Assembly: GCF_025642135.1 (NCBI RefSeq)
Contig: NZ_CP106793.1
Location: 1,054,001 to 1,118,000, forward strand
Length of the DNA: 64,000 nt
Direction of reading: 5' to 3'
Origin: Streptomyces cynarae
GTDB lineage: Bacteria; Actinomycetota; Actinomycetes; Streptomycetales; Streptomycetaceae
This document shows positions 26,776 to 36,425 of the stretch, piece by piece. The position numbers and the translations under genes are program-made. The notes under the pieces are model-generated. The model did no database searches. It was not told where the DNA came from and saw only the letters and a list, made by a program, of their open reading frames with translations. The stretch's first letter is position 1; each line of letters opens with the position of its first letter.

Positions 26776-27657
26776 TCATGCGTGGAGGTCGTGCGGCACG
26801 ATGACGACGGGGCAGTGCGCGTGGTGCAGCACGCCCTGGCTCACCGAGCCGAGCAGCATGCCGGCGAAGTCGCCGTGCCCGCGGGTGCCCACCACCAGAC
26901 CGAGCGCGTGGGCGGAGGAGTCGGTCAGCTCCTTCACGGGATGGCCGCCGACCAGCTCCTGATGCAGTGCGACGTCCGGGTACGCGGCGCCGCGATCGGC
27001 CACCGTCTCGTGGAGCAGCCGCCGGCAGTCCTGACGGGCCGCGTGCTCGTCCAGCACCCCGAGCAGCCCCGGCTGCCAGACGTAGAGCGCGCACAGCCCG
27101 GCCCCGCGCAGGGCGGCCTCCTGGAAGGCCACGTCGACGGCGGCAGCGGAACGCGCGCTGCCGTCCACGCCGACGACGAAGTACTCGTCCTGATGGACGG
27201 TGTCCTGCGGTTCGGGCACGACGACCACAGGGCAACGGGCGTGCGCCATGACGTTCAGGGTGACCGAGGCGGAGAAGACCTCCCGGACCCGGCTCAGATG
27301 CCATGACCCGAGGACGACGGCCGCCGCGTCGTGTCCCTGCTCCCGCAGGACCCACGCCGGGTCGCCCTCGGCCGGCAGGCCGGACACCTCGATCCCCGGC
27401 TGCCGGGCCTCCACGAACGACACCGCCGCCCTGAGCACCTGCTCCCCCGCCTCCCGCAGCGCTCGGGCGCAGGCCTCCCACGAGGGCGGCGGCTCCCATC
27501 TCCTGATCCCCGCGGTGGGAAGCGTCTCCGCGTGCACCAGACGCAGGGGCACACGGCGCAGGGCGGCCTCGTCCGCCGCCCAGGCGAGCGCCCAACGCTT
27601 GGCGGGATCGGGGTCGACACCGGCCACGATCGGCCGGCGATCCTCGGGTCGGGCCAT
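26776..27657 (-). CDS. tandem universal stress protein
   Basis: A 293-residue protein with two Usp domains. The start is ATG 27657 (MARPEDRRPIV), which has CGGAG about 6 bases upstream, rather than the TTG further up. Each half begins with a nucleotide-binding strand (IVAGVDPDPAKRWAL and YFVVGVDGSARSAAA) and ends with an ATP-loop version: GSWHLSRVREVF in the first and GTRGHGDFAGMLLGSVSQG in the second, which is the full G-x2-G-x9-G-S/T form. Such proteins accumulate in hypoxia, starvation or redox stress. The gene converges on ftsH with 4 bp between stops and follows the zinc dehydrogenase gene on the same strand across a hairpin. Confidence 0.9.
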   Translation of the reverse strand: MARPEDRRPIVAGVDPDPAKRWALAWAADEAALRRVPLRLVHAETLPTAGIRRWEPPPSWEACARALREAGEQVLRAAVSFVEARQPGIEVSGLPAEGDPAWVLREQGHDAAAVVLGSWHLSRVREVFSASVTLNVMAHARCPVVVVPEPQDTVHQDEYFVVGVDGSARSAAAVDVAFQEAALRGAGLCALYVWQPGLLGVLDEHAARQDCRRLLHETVADRGAAYPDVALHQELVGGHPVKELTDSSAHALGLVVGTRGHGDFAGMLLGSVSQGVLHHAHCPVVIVPHDLHA

Positions 27658-27679
27658 CGTCGTCTCCGGCAACCAGAAC

Positions 27680-27718
27680 CGACGGGGTCCGGCCGCCCGT
27701 TCGCGCCCGGACCCGTCG
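27680..27718 (-). terminator. hairpin between the zinc dehydrogenase and universal stress protein genes
   Basis: The inverted repeat at 27680-27692 and 27707-27718 pairs over 12 bases with one bulged G and encloses a 14-base GC-rich loop. It starts directly after the dehydrogenase stop codon and ends 22 bases before the Usp start. It could terminate most dehydrogenase transcripts or protect their 3' end. Confidence 0.5.
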
Positions 27719-27719
27719 C

Positions 27720-28871
27720 TCAGGCCGCGAGGGCGTGACCGGGGTGCAGTACCACCTTGGTGTAGCCCTCGATCCTCTTGTCGAACTTCTCGTACGCCTG
27801 CGGCGCCTGGTCCAGCGGCAGTTCATGGGAGACCACAAAGCTGGGCTTGGCCCGCCCCGCGATGATCATGTCGCGCAGCTGGCGGTTGTACCGCTTGACG
27901 TTGCACTGGCCGGTGCCCATCTGCTGACCCTTCTCGAACATCCGGCCGATGGAGACCAGCAACTGCCCCCGCTTGGCGTGCTCGTCGGGTCCGCCGGGGT
28001 CGGAGGGCACGTACAGGCCCGGTACACCGAGCATGCCGGTGGGCCGCACCGTCTCCACGAGCTCGTTGAGGACGATGGCGGGTTCCTCGTGGCTGGCGTC
28101 GTGCGCCTGGGCCTGGTAGCCGACGGCGTCCACGCCCTTGTCGGTGCCCTCTCCGTTCGTCTGTTCCTTGATCTGCTCGGCAGGGTCGCCCTTGGTGAAG
28201 TCGATGGGGACGGCCCCGATCTCCTCCGCCTTGGCGAGCCGCTCGGGCACCCGGTCGACGGAGAACACCTTCGACGCCCCGCGCAGCAAGGCCGAGTAGG
28301 CGGCCATCAGACCCACCGGGCCGGCACCATACACGGCCACGCTCTCCCCGGGGGACACCTGGGCGAGTTCGCATCCGTGGTAACCGGTCGGGAAGATGTC
28401 GGCGAGCAGGACGAAATCGGTCTCGAACTCCTCACCGGGTGGCAGTTTCAGGCAGTTGAAATCGGCGTAGGGCACCCGCAGCCGTTCCGCCTGACCACCG
28501 ATGAACGGGCCCATCGCCACATATCCATAGGCGCCGCCGGCGAACCCGGGATTCACCGTGAGGCAGAAACCGGTCTTTCCCACGAGGCAGTTCTTGCAGA
28601 ATCCGCAGGCGACATTGAAGGGCATCACGACCCGGTCACCCTCGGACAGGGAGGTCACGCCGCTGCCGACCTCCTCGATGATGCCGAGGTTCTCGTGTCC
28701 GAAGACGATGCCCGACTCGGCCGCCGTGCGGCCCTCGTACATGTGCAGGTCCGAACCGCAGATCGCGGTCGACGTGACCCGTACGAGCACATCGTTCGGG
28801 TGCTCGATCCGGGGATCCTGGACATCCCTCACAGCCACGCTGAAGGGCTTCTCGTAGACGACGGCTTTCAC
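27720..28871 (-). CDS. zinc-dependent alcohol dehydrogenase, glutathione-independent formaldehyde dehydrogenase type
   Basis: A 383-residue MDR-family enzyme that starts at GTG 28871 with GGAGG 8-9 bases upstream. Catalytic zinc ligands are in CGSDLHMYEGR and GHENLG, and the four structural-zinc Cys are in ACGFCKNCLVGKTGFC. The NAD-binding fold has VAVYGAGPVGLMAAY. The long insertion and the GYQAQAHDASHEE stretch match the glutathione-independent formaldehyde dehydrogenase subgroup. If it makes formate from formaldehyde it could feed the formate dehydrogenase encoded 20 kb away; that link is inference. The 190 bp upstream hold the promoter. Confidence 0.85.
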   Translation of the reverse strand: MKAVVYEKPFSVAVRDVQDPRIEHPNDVLVRVTSTAICGSDLHMYEGRTAAESGIVFGHENLGIIEEVGSGVTSLSEGDRVVMPFNVACGFCKNCLVGKTGFCLTVNPGFAGGAYGYVAMGPFIGGQAERLRVPYADFNCLKLPPGEEFETDFVLLADIFPTGYHGCELAQVSPGESVAVYGAGPVGLMAAYSALLRGASKVFSVDRVPERLAKAEEIGAVPIDFTKGDPAEQIKEQTNGEGTDKGVDAVGYQAQAHDASHEEPAIVLNELVETVRPTGMLGVPGLYVPSDPGGPDEHAKRGQLLVSIGRMFEKGQQMGTGQCNVKRYNRQLRDMIIAGRAKPSFVVSHELPLDQAPQAYEKFDKRIEGYTKVVLHPGHALAA

Positions 28872-29062
28872 CTGCGTCACCTCCGCGTCGAATCCGGCTG
28901 ACGGCGGCGGGACGGAGCCGCTACCGGGGGAGGCACTACAGGCGCGGGCCCTCGGGCTGTGCCGTGGCCCCGTTCGCGCTCTTTCACCGCCGGTCACTTC
29001 CAGAAAACGCCCCTGCGACAGGGGCCGCAACCCACGTCGGCGGTCCGCCGCGGGTCCTGCGG

Positions 29063-29473
29063 TCAGCTCTCCCCCGGGACGGGGATCGCCTCCCGCGCGC
29101 GGGTCGAGGAGTCGATCCCGGGTGCGAGCCGGCGCAGTCGTCGCGCCGTGGCCTCGGCGCCGTCCGGCACCGAGACGGCAAGGAGGCGGAAGGGGGCGCC
29201 GGGCCGCAGGGCGACGCACACGGCGGGCGCGCCGGGCCGCACCACCACGAAGTCCTCTCCGCCGGGATGGCCCCGCGTCCCGATGCACAGCGTCCCGGGG
29301 ATCCACAGCCCCCGCCGGCGGTCTCCCCGCAGGGCACGCCACCAGTCCGGTTCGACGGTCACCCGGCGTACCGCCTCGAGCGGCACCCGTACGTCGCCCC
29401 GGCGGGCGGCCGCCCTTTCCCGCCACCTCAGGCGTACGACGAGTTCTTCGCGGTCGACGAGTATCCGTGCCAT
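29063..29473 (-). CDS. hypothetical protein (136 aa)
   Basis: The start is ATG 29473 (MARILVDREELVVRL) with GGGAGGAAG upstream. The protein is soluble, Arg-rich and beta-strand-rich (VDREELVVRLRWRER, VPLEAVRRVTVEPDWW, DFVVVRPGAPAVCVALRPG). The alternation of short strands and the conserved-looking WWRALRG and GTRGHPGGEDFVVV resemble small bacterial PH-like domains, but I cannot confirm this. It is monocistronic, between the dehydrogenase and the P-type ATPase. Confidence 0.65.
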   Translation of the reverse strand: MARILVDREELVVRLRWRERAAARRGDVRVPLEAVRRVTVEPDWWRALRGDRRRGLWIPGTLCIGTRGHPGGEDFVVVRPGAPAVCVALRPGAPFRLLAVSVPDGAEATARRLRRLAPGIDSSTRAREAIPVPGES

Positions 29474-29620
29474 AACGCTTCCTCCCTTCCATTTTGACGT
29501 CCGGGACGAATCCGCACGTTTCTCGAAACGTCTCACCATGCGAACGCCCTCTTACTCAGCACCGCGGCATCTCGTTGAATGGCTTTTCCGCCGGCTTCCG
29601 TCAGCGAGAGGAGACGCGCC

Positions 29621-29761
29621 GTGGGTGAACATGTTCACGTGCGCATCGGACACGGTCTGAGTGTGAGCGAGAACGGCGAACTGATCGAGTCGTCCCGCTG
29701 CCGCTGTGGCGCCACCTGGACCAAGGCGTACCGGGTGGACGAGGACGCGCCCGAGGAGTGA
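29621..29761 (+). CDS. small hypothetical protein with CxC motif (46 aa)
   Basis: The GTG at 29621 follows GAGAGGAGAC at good spacing. The short product (VGEHVHVRIGHGLSVSENGE, then SSRCRCGATW and a charged tail) has two Cys and several His that could hold a metal. Codon use is that of a real gene. It ends 25 bp before the stop of the convergent P-type ATPase gene. No family recognised. Confidence 0.55.
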   Translation: MGEHVHVRIGHGLSVSENGELIESSRCRCGATWTKAYRVDEDAPEE

Positions 29762-29786
29762 CAGGAACGCGGGACCGGCTTTTCGC

Positions 29787-32700
29787 TCACGCGACGACAG
29801 TGCCCGTCCCGGGTACCGGCAGGCCCAGGCGGGACAGCGCACCGCTCAGCCAGGCCGTCAGGGCGGCGGCCGCCGGCATGGGCACGGCCTCCCCGGGCGC
29901 CTCGGCCCCGGCGTCCTCGCCCCAGGCGGGCAGCCATCCCGCACCGGCCAGGCGCTGCGACAGGGGCTTGAGCGTCCCGTGGAGGAGCGTGGCGGTCGCG
30001 ATGGACGCCACAGCGGTGCCCCAGCCGACGGGGCCGAGCGGGGTGGAACCGAAGAACCGACTGATGCCCGGGGTCTGGACGATCCCGACGAGCACGGCGG
30101 CCGAACCGACGGTGGCGGCGAGCACCTGGAGGTCGGCGCCGCCGCTGGTGAGGGTCTGGGCGAGCTGGGTGCCGACCACCGCGACCAGCGCCACCGTGGC
30201 GGCGCGGCGGCGCGTGCCGGTGAACCGGGCGGCCGTCCAGGCGAGGCCCGCGCCGAGAGCCGTGGTGAGCCCGCGCTGCACCATCTCCTGGGTGAGCGAG
30301 GTGCCCAGCGAGTGGTGCGGTCCTTCCCGGAGCAGGTTCTCCCCCGTGCTCTCGGCCGGCGTGCGGACGGCGATGGACAGCGCCGGGGCGAGGTCGGTGA
30401 GAAGGTTCACCAGCATGATCTGACGGGCACTGAGCGGTGAGCTGCCCGCCACGGCCGAGGCGAGCACGCTGAAGGTGACCTCGCCGAGGTTGCCGCCGAT
30501 CAGGATGGCCAGCGCGGTCCTGACCGAGGTCCACATCGCCCGGCCCTCGGTGAGCGCGGTGACGATCGTCTCCAGACGGTCGTCACCGATGACGAGATCG
30601 GCGGCGGCCGTCGCCGCGGGCGTGCCGCGCCGCCCCAGGGCGATGCCTACGTCGGCGAGCCGGATGGCCGGGGCGTCGTTGGCGCCGTCGCCGGTCATCG
30701 CCACCACGCGGCCGAGCCGCTGGAACGCTTCGACGATACGGACCTTGTGGTGCGGGGTGCACCGCGCGATCACGTCCACCGTGGGCAGCAGGGCGTCGAG
30801 TTCCTCGTCGTCGAGCGCGTCCAACTCCGGCCCGGTGCAGACCTTCTGGTGCGGCTCGCCGGTGACGGAGGCCGCGATGGCCTCCGCGGTGGCGGCGTGG
30901 TCGCCGGTGAGCAGGACGGTGTGCACGCCCGCCGCGCGCAGCCGGGCGGTGGCGGCGCGGCCGAACGGCGCACCGGGTCGGCGAGGACGACGAAGCCCAC
31001 GAAGACGAGGTCCCGCACCGCGTCGTCGGTCAGCTCCTCGCCCTGCCCCAGGGTGCGTTCGGCCACGGCGAGGACGCGGCGGCCCCCGTCGGCGAGCTCC
31101 TCCGTGGCCCGGGCGAGTGCCCTGCGCCCGGCGTAGTCGAGCGCGCTCTCGGCCCCGTTCCGGCGTCTGCGCGAGCAGCGGGCCAGCACGGTCTCCGGGG
31201 CGCCCTTGACGCTCAACAGGGTGGAGCCGGCGGTGCGGCCCACCGTGGCGTGGTAGGCCCGGGACGGGTCGAAGGGCAGGGTGCCGGTGCGCCGCCAGCC
31301 GGGCGCGCCGCGGCCTACCGACACCCGCGCCCGGCGGGCCCCGGTGTCCACCGCCCGGTCGGTCCGGTGGGCCATCGGCTCGGACTGCCGGACGGCGGGG
31401 GTGGCTCGGAGCGCCGCGGACAGGATCGCCTTGTGCCGTGGGCCCAGCCGGTCGACGGACACGTTCCGCTCTCCGTCGCCGACCGCGACGAGCTGGAGGT
31501 TGCCCTCGGTGAGGGTGCCGGTCTTGTCGAAGCAGAGCACATCGGCCCGGCCGAGTGCCTCGATGGTGCGCGGGTTGCGGACGAGGGCTCCCTGCTCGGC
31601 CAGGCGGCGCGCGGAGGCCAGTTGGGCGGCGTTGACGAGGAACGGCAGCCCTTCGGGGACCGAGGCGACGGCCAGATTCACCGCGGAGGTGATGCTCTGG
31701 GCGAGCGGGCGCCCGTGCAGCAGTCCCGCCCCGGCCACCGCCACCGCGGACGCCGTCGCCACGGGGAGGCTGGCCTTGGTCAGCGACGACAGCCGCGCCT
31801 CGACGCCGGTGACCGGTGCTGCCTCCCGTGCGGTGGCCATGGTGCGCCCCACCTCGGTGGCCGCGCCGGTGGCCACCACCACGGCGACCGCCTCGCCGGC
31901 GGAGACGGTGCTGCCCTCGTAGAGCATCGAGGAGCGCTCGGTGAGCTGCGCGGCGACCACGGGTGCCGGGGTCTTGGCGACGGGCAGGGACTCTCCGGTC
32001 AGCGACGACTCGTCGACCTCCAGTCCCTCGGCGTGCAGCAGCCGGCAGTCGGCGGGCACCACGTCCTCGGGCCTCAGCACGACGACGTCCCCCGGCACCA
32101 GCTCTTCGGCGGTGACCAGCCGCTCGACGCCACCGCGCCGTACCCGTGCCCCGACCGCGGAGCGGGCGGTCAGCTCTGCGAGGGCACGCTCGGTGCGGAC
32201 CCGCTGCACAGCGCCGACCAGGGCCGAGGTGGCGGTGACCGCGGCGACCAGTGCGGCGTCCGCCCTGGACCCGACGGCGGCGGCCAGGGCGGCCCCGCCC
32301 GCGAGCACCGGAGTCAGCGGGTTGGCCAGTTCCTCGACGAACGCGGACAGCAGGGTGGTGTGCGGCGCGGCACCTGTCCCCGAGGGGCCTTTGGCTCGCG
32401 CGGCGGCCTCCTGCGGGGAGAGCCCGTCGGCGGACGTCCGCAGCCTCTGAAGGACCCGCGCGGGCGGCATCAGGTGCCAGGGCACGGTCGCCACGGAGGG
32501 TGTGACGGGCCGGGAGCAGAGTTGCCGGGCACGCCAGACGCCCAGGCAGAAGGCGATCGCCCCGGCCGTGTTGCAGGCCGCCTGCCCGCGCGAGCACGCC
32601 TCGGCGGCCGGTGCCCGCAACGCCGCCACCGCGCCGATGCCGCTGCCGCCGCTGGACAGCACGGCGCTGTCCCGGTCGACCCTGCGGGCCACGCCCACGC

Positions 32701-34351
32701 CGGACAGGATCAGCGCGACGGACTCCAGATCGGTGCCGACCAGCAGGTCGGCGCCCCAGGCCGCCGGCTCCCCGTCCCGGTGCACGCCGATGCCGCAGTC
32801 CGACGCCGCGAGCGCACGGCGGTTGCCCGACACCAGCAGCACCACCGCGCCGTCCGCCTGAAGGGCCCGCACCGACGCCACCAGGTGGCGCCCCGAGGGC
32901 ACCGTCGCGTCGACGAAACCGAGCCGCGGGTCGGTCCGGTCTCCGGCGAGGACCACACGGATCTGGGAACGCCGGGCGGCCGCGGCCAGGGCCTGCGTGC
33001 CCGGAAGGGTCTGCGTCGCCACGCCCGCGACGGCCATCAGGCGGCGCCGCCGGGCGAGTCCCAGCACCCGTTCGCTGCCCCGGGACCGCAGCCGCTCGGC
33101 GGCCGGGCGCCCGGTGCGGCCGGTCAGCTCCAGGTCCTCCAGTGGGCCGATCACCCAGCCTTCGCCGTCGCGCCGGATCCGTGTCGGCGCGGCCGGGTCG
33201 AACAGGGCGAAGAGCCGGTCGGAGCACTGTTCGGTGTCGGCGCCGTCGAGCGGCACCAGGTCGGTCAGCTCGTACCGCCCACCGCGCAGCACGTCCACGT
33301 CCAGCACCACGGTGTCCACCTGGCCCAGGCGGCGCAGCGCACCGCGGTCCATGGCCACGACGCCGCGCAGTGCGAGGACCCTGCCGAGGCTGGTGGCGAA
33401 GCCCTCCCGCCCGGCCTCGGGAGCCTTCGGCATGCCGGCCAGCGCCACCGCGAGCGCGCGCCGCGGTCCTGCGTACGGTGCGGTCAGGGCGCCCACGGCG
33501 GCGCCCGCCCCCATGGCCCGTTCGGCGTAACGTGCCGTCACGTCGCGGTGGAGCCGGGGCCGTTCCACGACGACGGGTTCGGCCTGCGCATGCTCCGGTC
33601 CCCGCACCAGCCGCGGCTCGGCGTCCGCCCACGCCTCGAGGGTCGCGTTCGCCTCCCGCCACTGCGCGATGCGCTGCGCGGTGTCGAGCATCAGTCCTCC
33701 GCCGCGGGTGGCCAGGCCCTGGACGAGCGCGTTGAGCGTCAGAACCACCGATTCGGGGCGTTCCAGTTCCGTGAGGCCTGAGGTGACCAGTCTGCGCAGC
33801 CAGGGATGGCACTGGACGGCGGTGGCCAGCGCCCCCGCCTCGGCCGGCAGCGGCGTCCACGGCGACAGGCGCGTGGCGACCGTGAGGAGCAGGCCCGCGA
33901 TGTCCGCGGCGAGGACCGGGAGTGTGGGCCGGCTGCGCGGCGCCTGACAGGGGTGGTGCGGTTCGGGACACCATTCGTCGTGCTCGCCGGGGTCCGCGGT
34001 GGCGGCGGCCCCGTGGGCCTCGGCGTGGGCGACGATCCGGAGCAGCTCCTGCCGCGACGGCGGCGGCGAGGCCAGTTCCACGACGACCCGTTCCGCCGGT
34101 GCGTTCACGCGCGCCCACAGCACCCGGGGGTGCTCCTCCAGAGCGCGCTCCACGATCCGGCCGACCCCGATGCCGCGGGGGCCGTGCACGCCACGGACCT
34201 GAATGTGGCAACGGCCCGGGCGGGACCACACGTCCCGTCGGCCGAGGCCGAGCAGCGTCACGGCCGCCTCCGCGGCACCCCGGGCTCCGGCGGCCAGGCC
34301 GTCGGCCAGCGGGCCCGGCAGTGGCAGGCGCGTCCCTGACAGCAGCGACAT
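29787..34351 (-). pseudogene. CtpI-like P-type ATPase, frameshifted
   Basis: Two frames together encode about 1521 residues, close to the giant mycobacterial CtpI-type ATPases. The start is ATG 34351 (MSLLSGTRLPLPG) with GGGAGG 8 bases upstream. The N-terminal 680 residues are a degenerate, non-catalytic ATPase-like half. The C-terminal half has SSLTGESLPVAK, the phosphorylation site CFDKTGTLTEG, KGAPE, and in the second frame LLTGDHAATAEAI and MTGDGANDAPAIR. The break lies at about 30950-30965: the first frame goes from LADPVRRSAA into Pro/Arg noise, while the other frame continues with ATARLRAAGVHTVLLTGDH. One missing base explains it. Without repair the protein would lose its hinge motif and final membrane helices. 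The transported cation of this family is not established. Confidence 0.85.
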
Positions 34352-34526
34352 CGGTGCCACCTCCCGAGCGGGCCGGTCCTCGTACGGATCCGATCATCGC
34401 GCCCACCCGAAGCGCCCGCCCGGCGGGCTGATCCGAACGGCTTCCCGGCTCGCAGGCCCCTTTCCCCGCCGGTACCGTCTGCCTCGGTGGGGGGCGATGT
34501 CCCGGACCCACGAACGGATGTGAACC

Positions 34527-35315
34527 GTGACCACGCCGAAGACCGCGCGAAAGTCCACACAGAAGCGCTCGGTGGAGACCGCTCAGAGACGCACGGTGAC
34601 GAGCAGCACGAAGGCGGCGCAGCCCACCGCCTCGGCGCGCACGAGGCAGCGCTCCGACGCGTCGTCGGGCGCCCGTAGGCCGGTCGCCGGCCGGCCGAAC
34701 GCCACGCAAACGACGACCAGACAGCCGGCCGCCAGACAGTCGGCGACAAGGCCTGCGACGACAAGACGGGCGACGACAGGACAGGCGGCCGCGACACCGC
34801 CGAAGACGAGACGGGCGACGAGCCGGGCGACGACGACACAGTCGACCGCTCGGCAGTCGACCGCTCGGCAGTCGTCTGCGACGCGGTCGGTCGCGCGGCA
34901 GTCGACCCCGAAACGGCCGGTCACGAGGCAGGCGAACACGAGGCAGGCGGCAGCGAGGCAGGCGACCACGAGGCAGGCGGCCGTGAGGCAGGCCGTCACG
35001 ACTCGGCCGGTCGTGCGGCAATCGGCCGTGAGACGGCCGGAGAGGAAACAGCCCGCCGCCTCCGGTAAGCGCACGATCACGTTGACCGTCCCCTCGTTCG
35101 GCGAGGCCGCCACCTGGGCTGTCAACGCCGTCGCGGTTCCTGTGGCCGCCGCGCGCCGGGTCCTGCCCGCCGCGCACGGCCTGCCCCTGTACGTCGGTAT
35201 CGGCGCGCTGGCCGTCGCGGGCGCTCTCGAGGCTCCGGTGGCCCTGGGGCTCGGCATCGGATACGCCCTGCTCCGGCACAAGGGGCCGCTCGCCCGGTTC
35301 TCCGGCTCGAAGTGA
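34527..35315 (+). CDS. Arg/Gln pentapeptide-repeat protein with C-terminal membrane segments
   Basis: A 262-residue protein that starts at GTG 34527. Residues 1-170 are Arg, Gln, Thr and Ala only, more or less, and between about 100 and 165 they fall into five-residue steps ending in RQ (such as TRQAAARQATTRQAAVRQAV). No acidic residue occurs for long stretches, so this part is strongly basic and probably disordered, like the tails of nucleoid proteins. The last 80 residues have two hydrophobic segments (AATWAVNAVAVPVAAAR and IGALAVAGALEAPVALGLGIG) and end in a basic tail. It is divergent from the CtpI-like ATPase and may be its partner. I recognise no family. The 15-bp DNA repeat underneath is listed separately. 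Confidence 0.7.
   Translation: MTTPKTARKSTQKRSVETAQRRTVTSSTKAAQPTASARTRQRSDASSGARRPVAGRPNATQTTTRQPAARQSATRPATTRRATTGQAAATPPKTRRATSRATTTQSTARQSTARQSSATRSVARQSTPKRPVTRQANTRQAAARQATTRQAAVRQAVTTRPVVRQSAVRRPERKQPAASGKRTITLTVPSFGEAATWAVNAVAVPVAAARRVLPAAHGLPLYVGIGALAVAGALEAPVALGLGIGYALLRHKGPLARFSGSK
34839..34996 (+). repeat. in-frame 15-bp tandem repeats
   Basis: Two exact 15-bp units (34839-34853 and 34854-34868) are followed further on by five imperfect 15-bp units (34922-34996, core CGAGGCAGGCG). The period is a multiple of three, so copy-number changes would keep the reading frame and only lengthen or shorten the Arg/Gln repeat region of the surrounding gene. Confidence 0.8.
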
Positions 35316-35361
35316 CGGCGGACGTCGCGGACGCGGCACGGCGGGCCTCGGGCGGTCGCCC

Positions 35362-35405
35362 ACCCGCCGTCGGCCGATCGTCCGCCCGCCGTCGGCCGGT
35401 CGTCC
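35362..35405. repeat. two-copy 22-bp tandem repeat in intergenic DNA
   Basis: Two units of 22 bp (35362-35383 and 35384-35405) differ at about two positions, with a partial third copy after them. They lie in the 275-bp gap between the repeat-protein gene and the YihY gene. The core CCGCCGTCGGCC has dyad character. A terminator or recombination product is possible; no function is evident. Confidence 0.5.
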
Positions 35406-35590
35406 GCCCGCCGGCGGACCTTCGCCTCCGGACACCGCCCCGGCCCTCGCGGCCCCGGTCCAGCGCAAGGTGATGTGATCCGGGGTGATCCCGTCAGGTC
35501 ACGGCGGGTGCGCCCGGGCGGTCCCACGTTTGTCAACCCGTCCCCCGATCACCCGTCAGGCATCGGCGGGGCGCCCCAGGGAGCGGGAGG

Positions 35591-36400
35591 ATGATCGCGG
35601 AACAGGCCGTGAAACTGGCCCGGCAGGCCGTGCACCACGTGTGGGACCGGCTGAAGACGTACGACCTGGTCCGGCGCGGCCGTGAACTGGAGCTGATGCA
35701 CCGCGCCCTCGGCTTCGCCACGCTGGCCCTGGTGACCCTGGCGCCCCTGCTCATCGTGGTGGCGGCCGCCGACCCTCTGGCGCACGGGGGCTTCACGACG
35801 TGGCTGGTCGACGGCATGGGGCTGTCCGGCCGCTCCGCGCACGTGGTCACCGACATCACCACCGCGCCGCGCAAGGTGATCAGCGCGACCAGCGTGTGGG
35901 GCGGGATTCTGCTCGCCGTGTTCGGGGTGTCCTTCGGCGGGAGCGTCCAGAACGGTTACGAGCGGATCTGGAACCTGCCTCCCGGCCCGTGGCACCGCAT
36001 CTGGCGCCAGGCCACCTGGCTCATCGTGCTCACCGCCTACCTCTACCAGGAGGTGCAGACGCGTCTGGCGTTGCACGGATGGCTGCGGGTCGTGGTGTCC
36101 CTCGCGACCGGAGTGCTGTTCTTCTGGTGGGGCCAGCGCTTCCTCCTGGGCGGTCAGGTCCGCTGGCGAGACCTGCTGCCGGGCGCGTTCGCCACCATGG
36201 TCGGTCTGATCGGTCTGCGGGTCTTCTCCTATCTCGTCTTCACGCCGCTCATCGTCAGCAACGCGGTCAGTTACGGACCGCTCGGGGTCGTCCTCGTGCT
36301 GGAGTCCTGGCTGACCGGTGTCGGGTTCGTGGTCTTCGGCGGCGCGCTGTTCGGCCGCTGGTTCTGCGAGCATCACTGGTGGCCGCGCGTCAACCGGTGA
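35591..36400 (+). CDS. YihY/BrkB-family inner membrane protein (copy 1)
   Basis: A 269-residue protein with six predicted transmembrane helices, starting at ATG 35591 after GGGAG. It contains the family's N-terminal amphipathic lead (LELMHRALGFATLALVTLAP), VWGGILLAVFGVSFGGSVQNGYERIWN and a central VRWRDLLPGAF loop. Members were once called ribonuclease BN or virulence factor BrkB; their real function is unknown and may be transport. A second, longer relative is at 43286-44299. It ends 26 bp before the stop of the convergent FAD-linked dehydrogenase. Confidence 0.82.
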   Translation: MIAEQAVKLARQAVHHVWDRLKTYDLVRRGRELELMHRALGFATLALVTLAPLLIVVAAADPLAHGGFTTWLVDGMGLSGRSAHVVTDITTAPRKVISATSVWGGILLAVFGVSFGGSVQNGYERIWNLPPGPWHRIWRQATWLIVLTAYLYQEVQTRLALHGWLRVVVSLATGVLFFWWGQRFLLGGQVRWRDLLPGAFATMVGLIGLRVFSYLVFTPLIVSNAVSYGPLGVVLVLESWLTGVGFVVFGGALFGRWFCEHHWWPRVNR

Positions 36401-36425
36401 CCGGCCCGGCCCGCATCACCGCGGC

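Noticed and set aside
34839..34996. Possible CRISPR-like array
   Set aside because: The repeats are contiguous 15-bp units with no spacers and lie inside a coding frame.
29787..35468. One uninterrupted 1893-codon minus-strand protein
   Set aside because: Only the part after the frameshift is the ATPase; upstream of about 30960 the real coding frame is the neighbouring one.
34583..35536. Minus-strand Cys/Val/Leu-rich ORF with repeats
   Set aside because: It is the complement of the Arg/Gln repeat gene; the apparent repeats arise from the 15-bp units, and the plus frame has the RBS and the sensible C-terminus.
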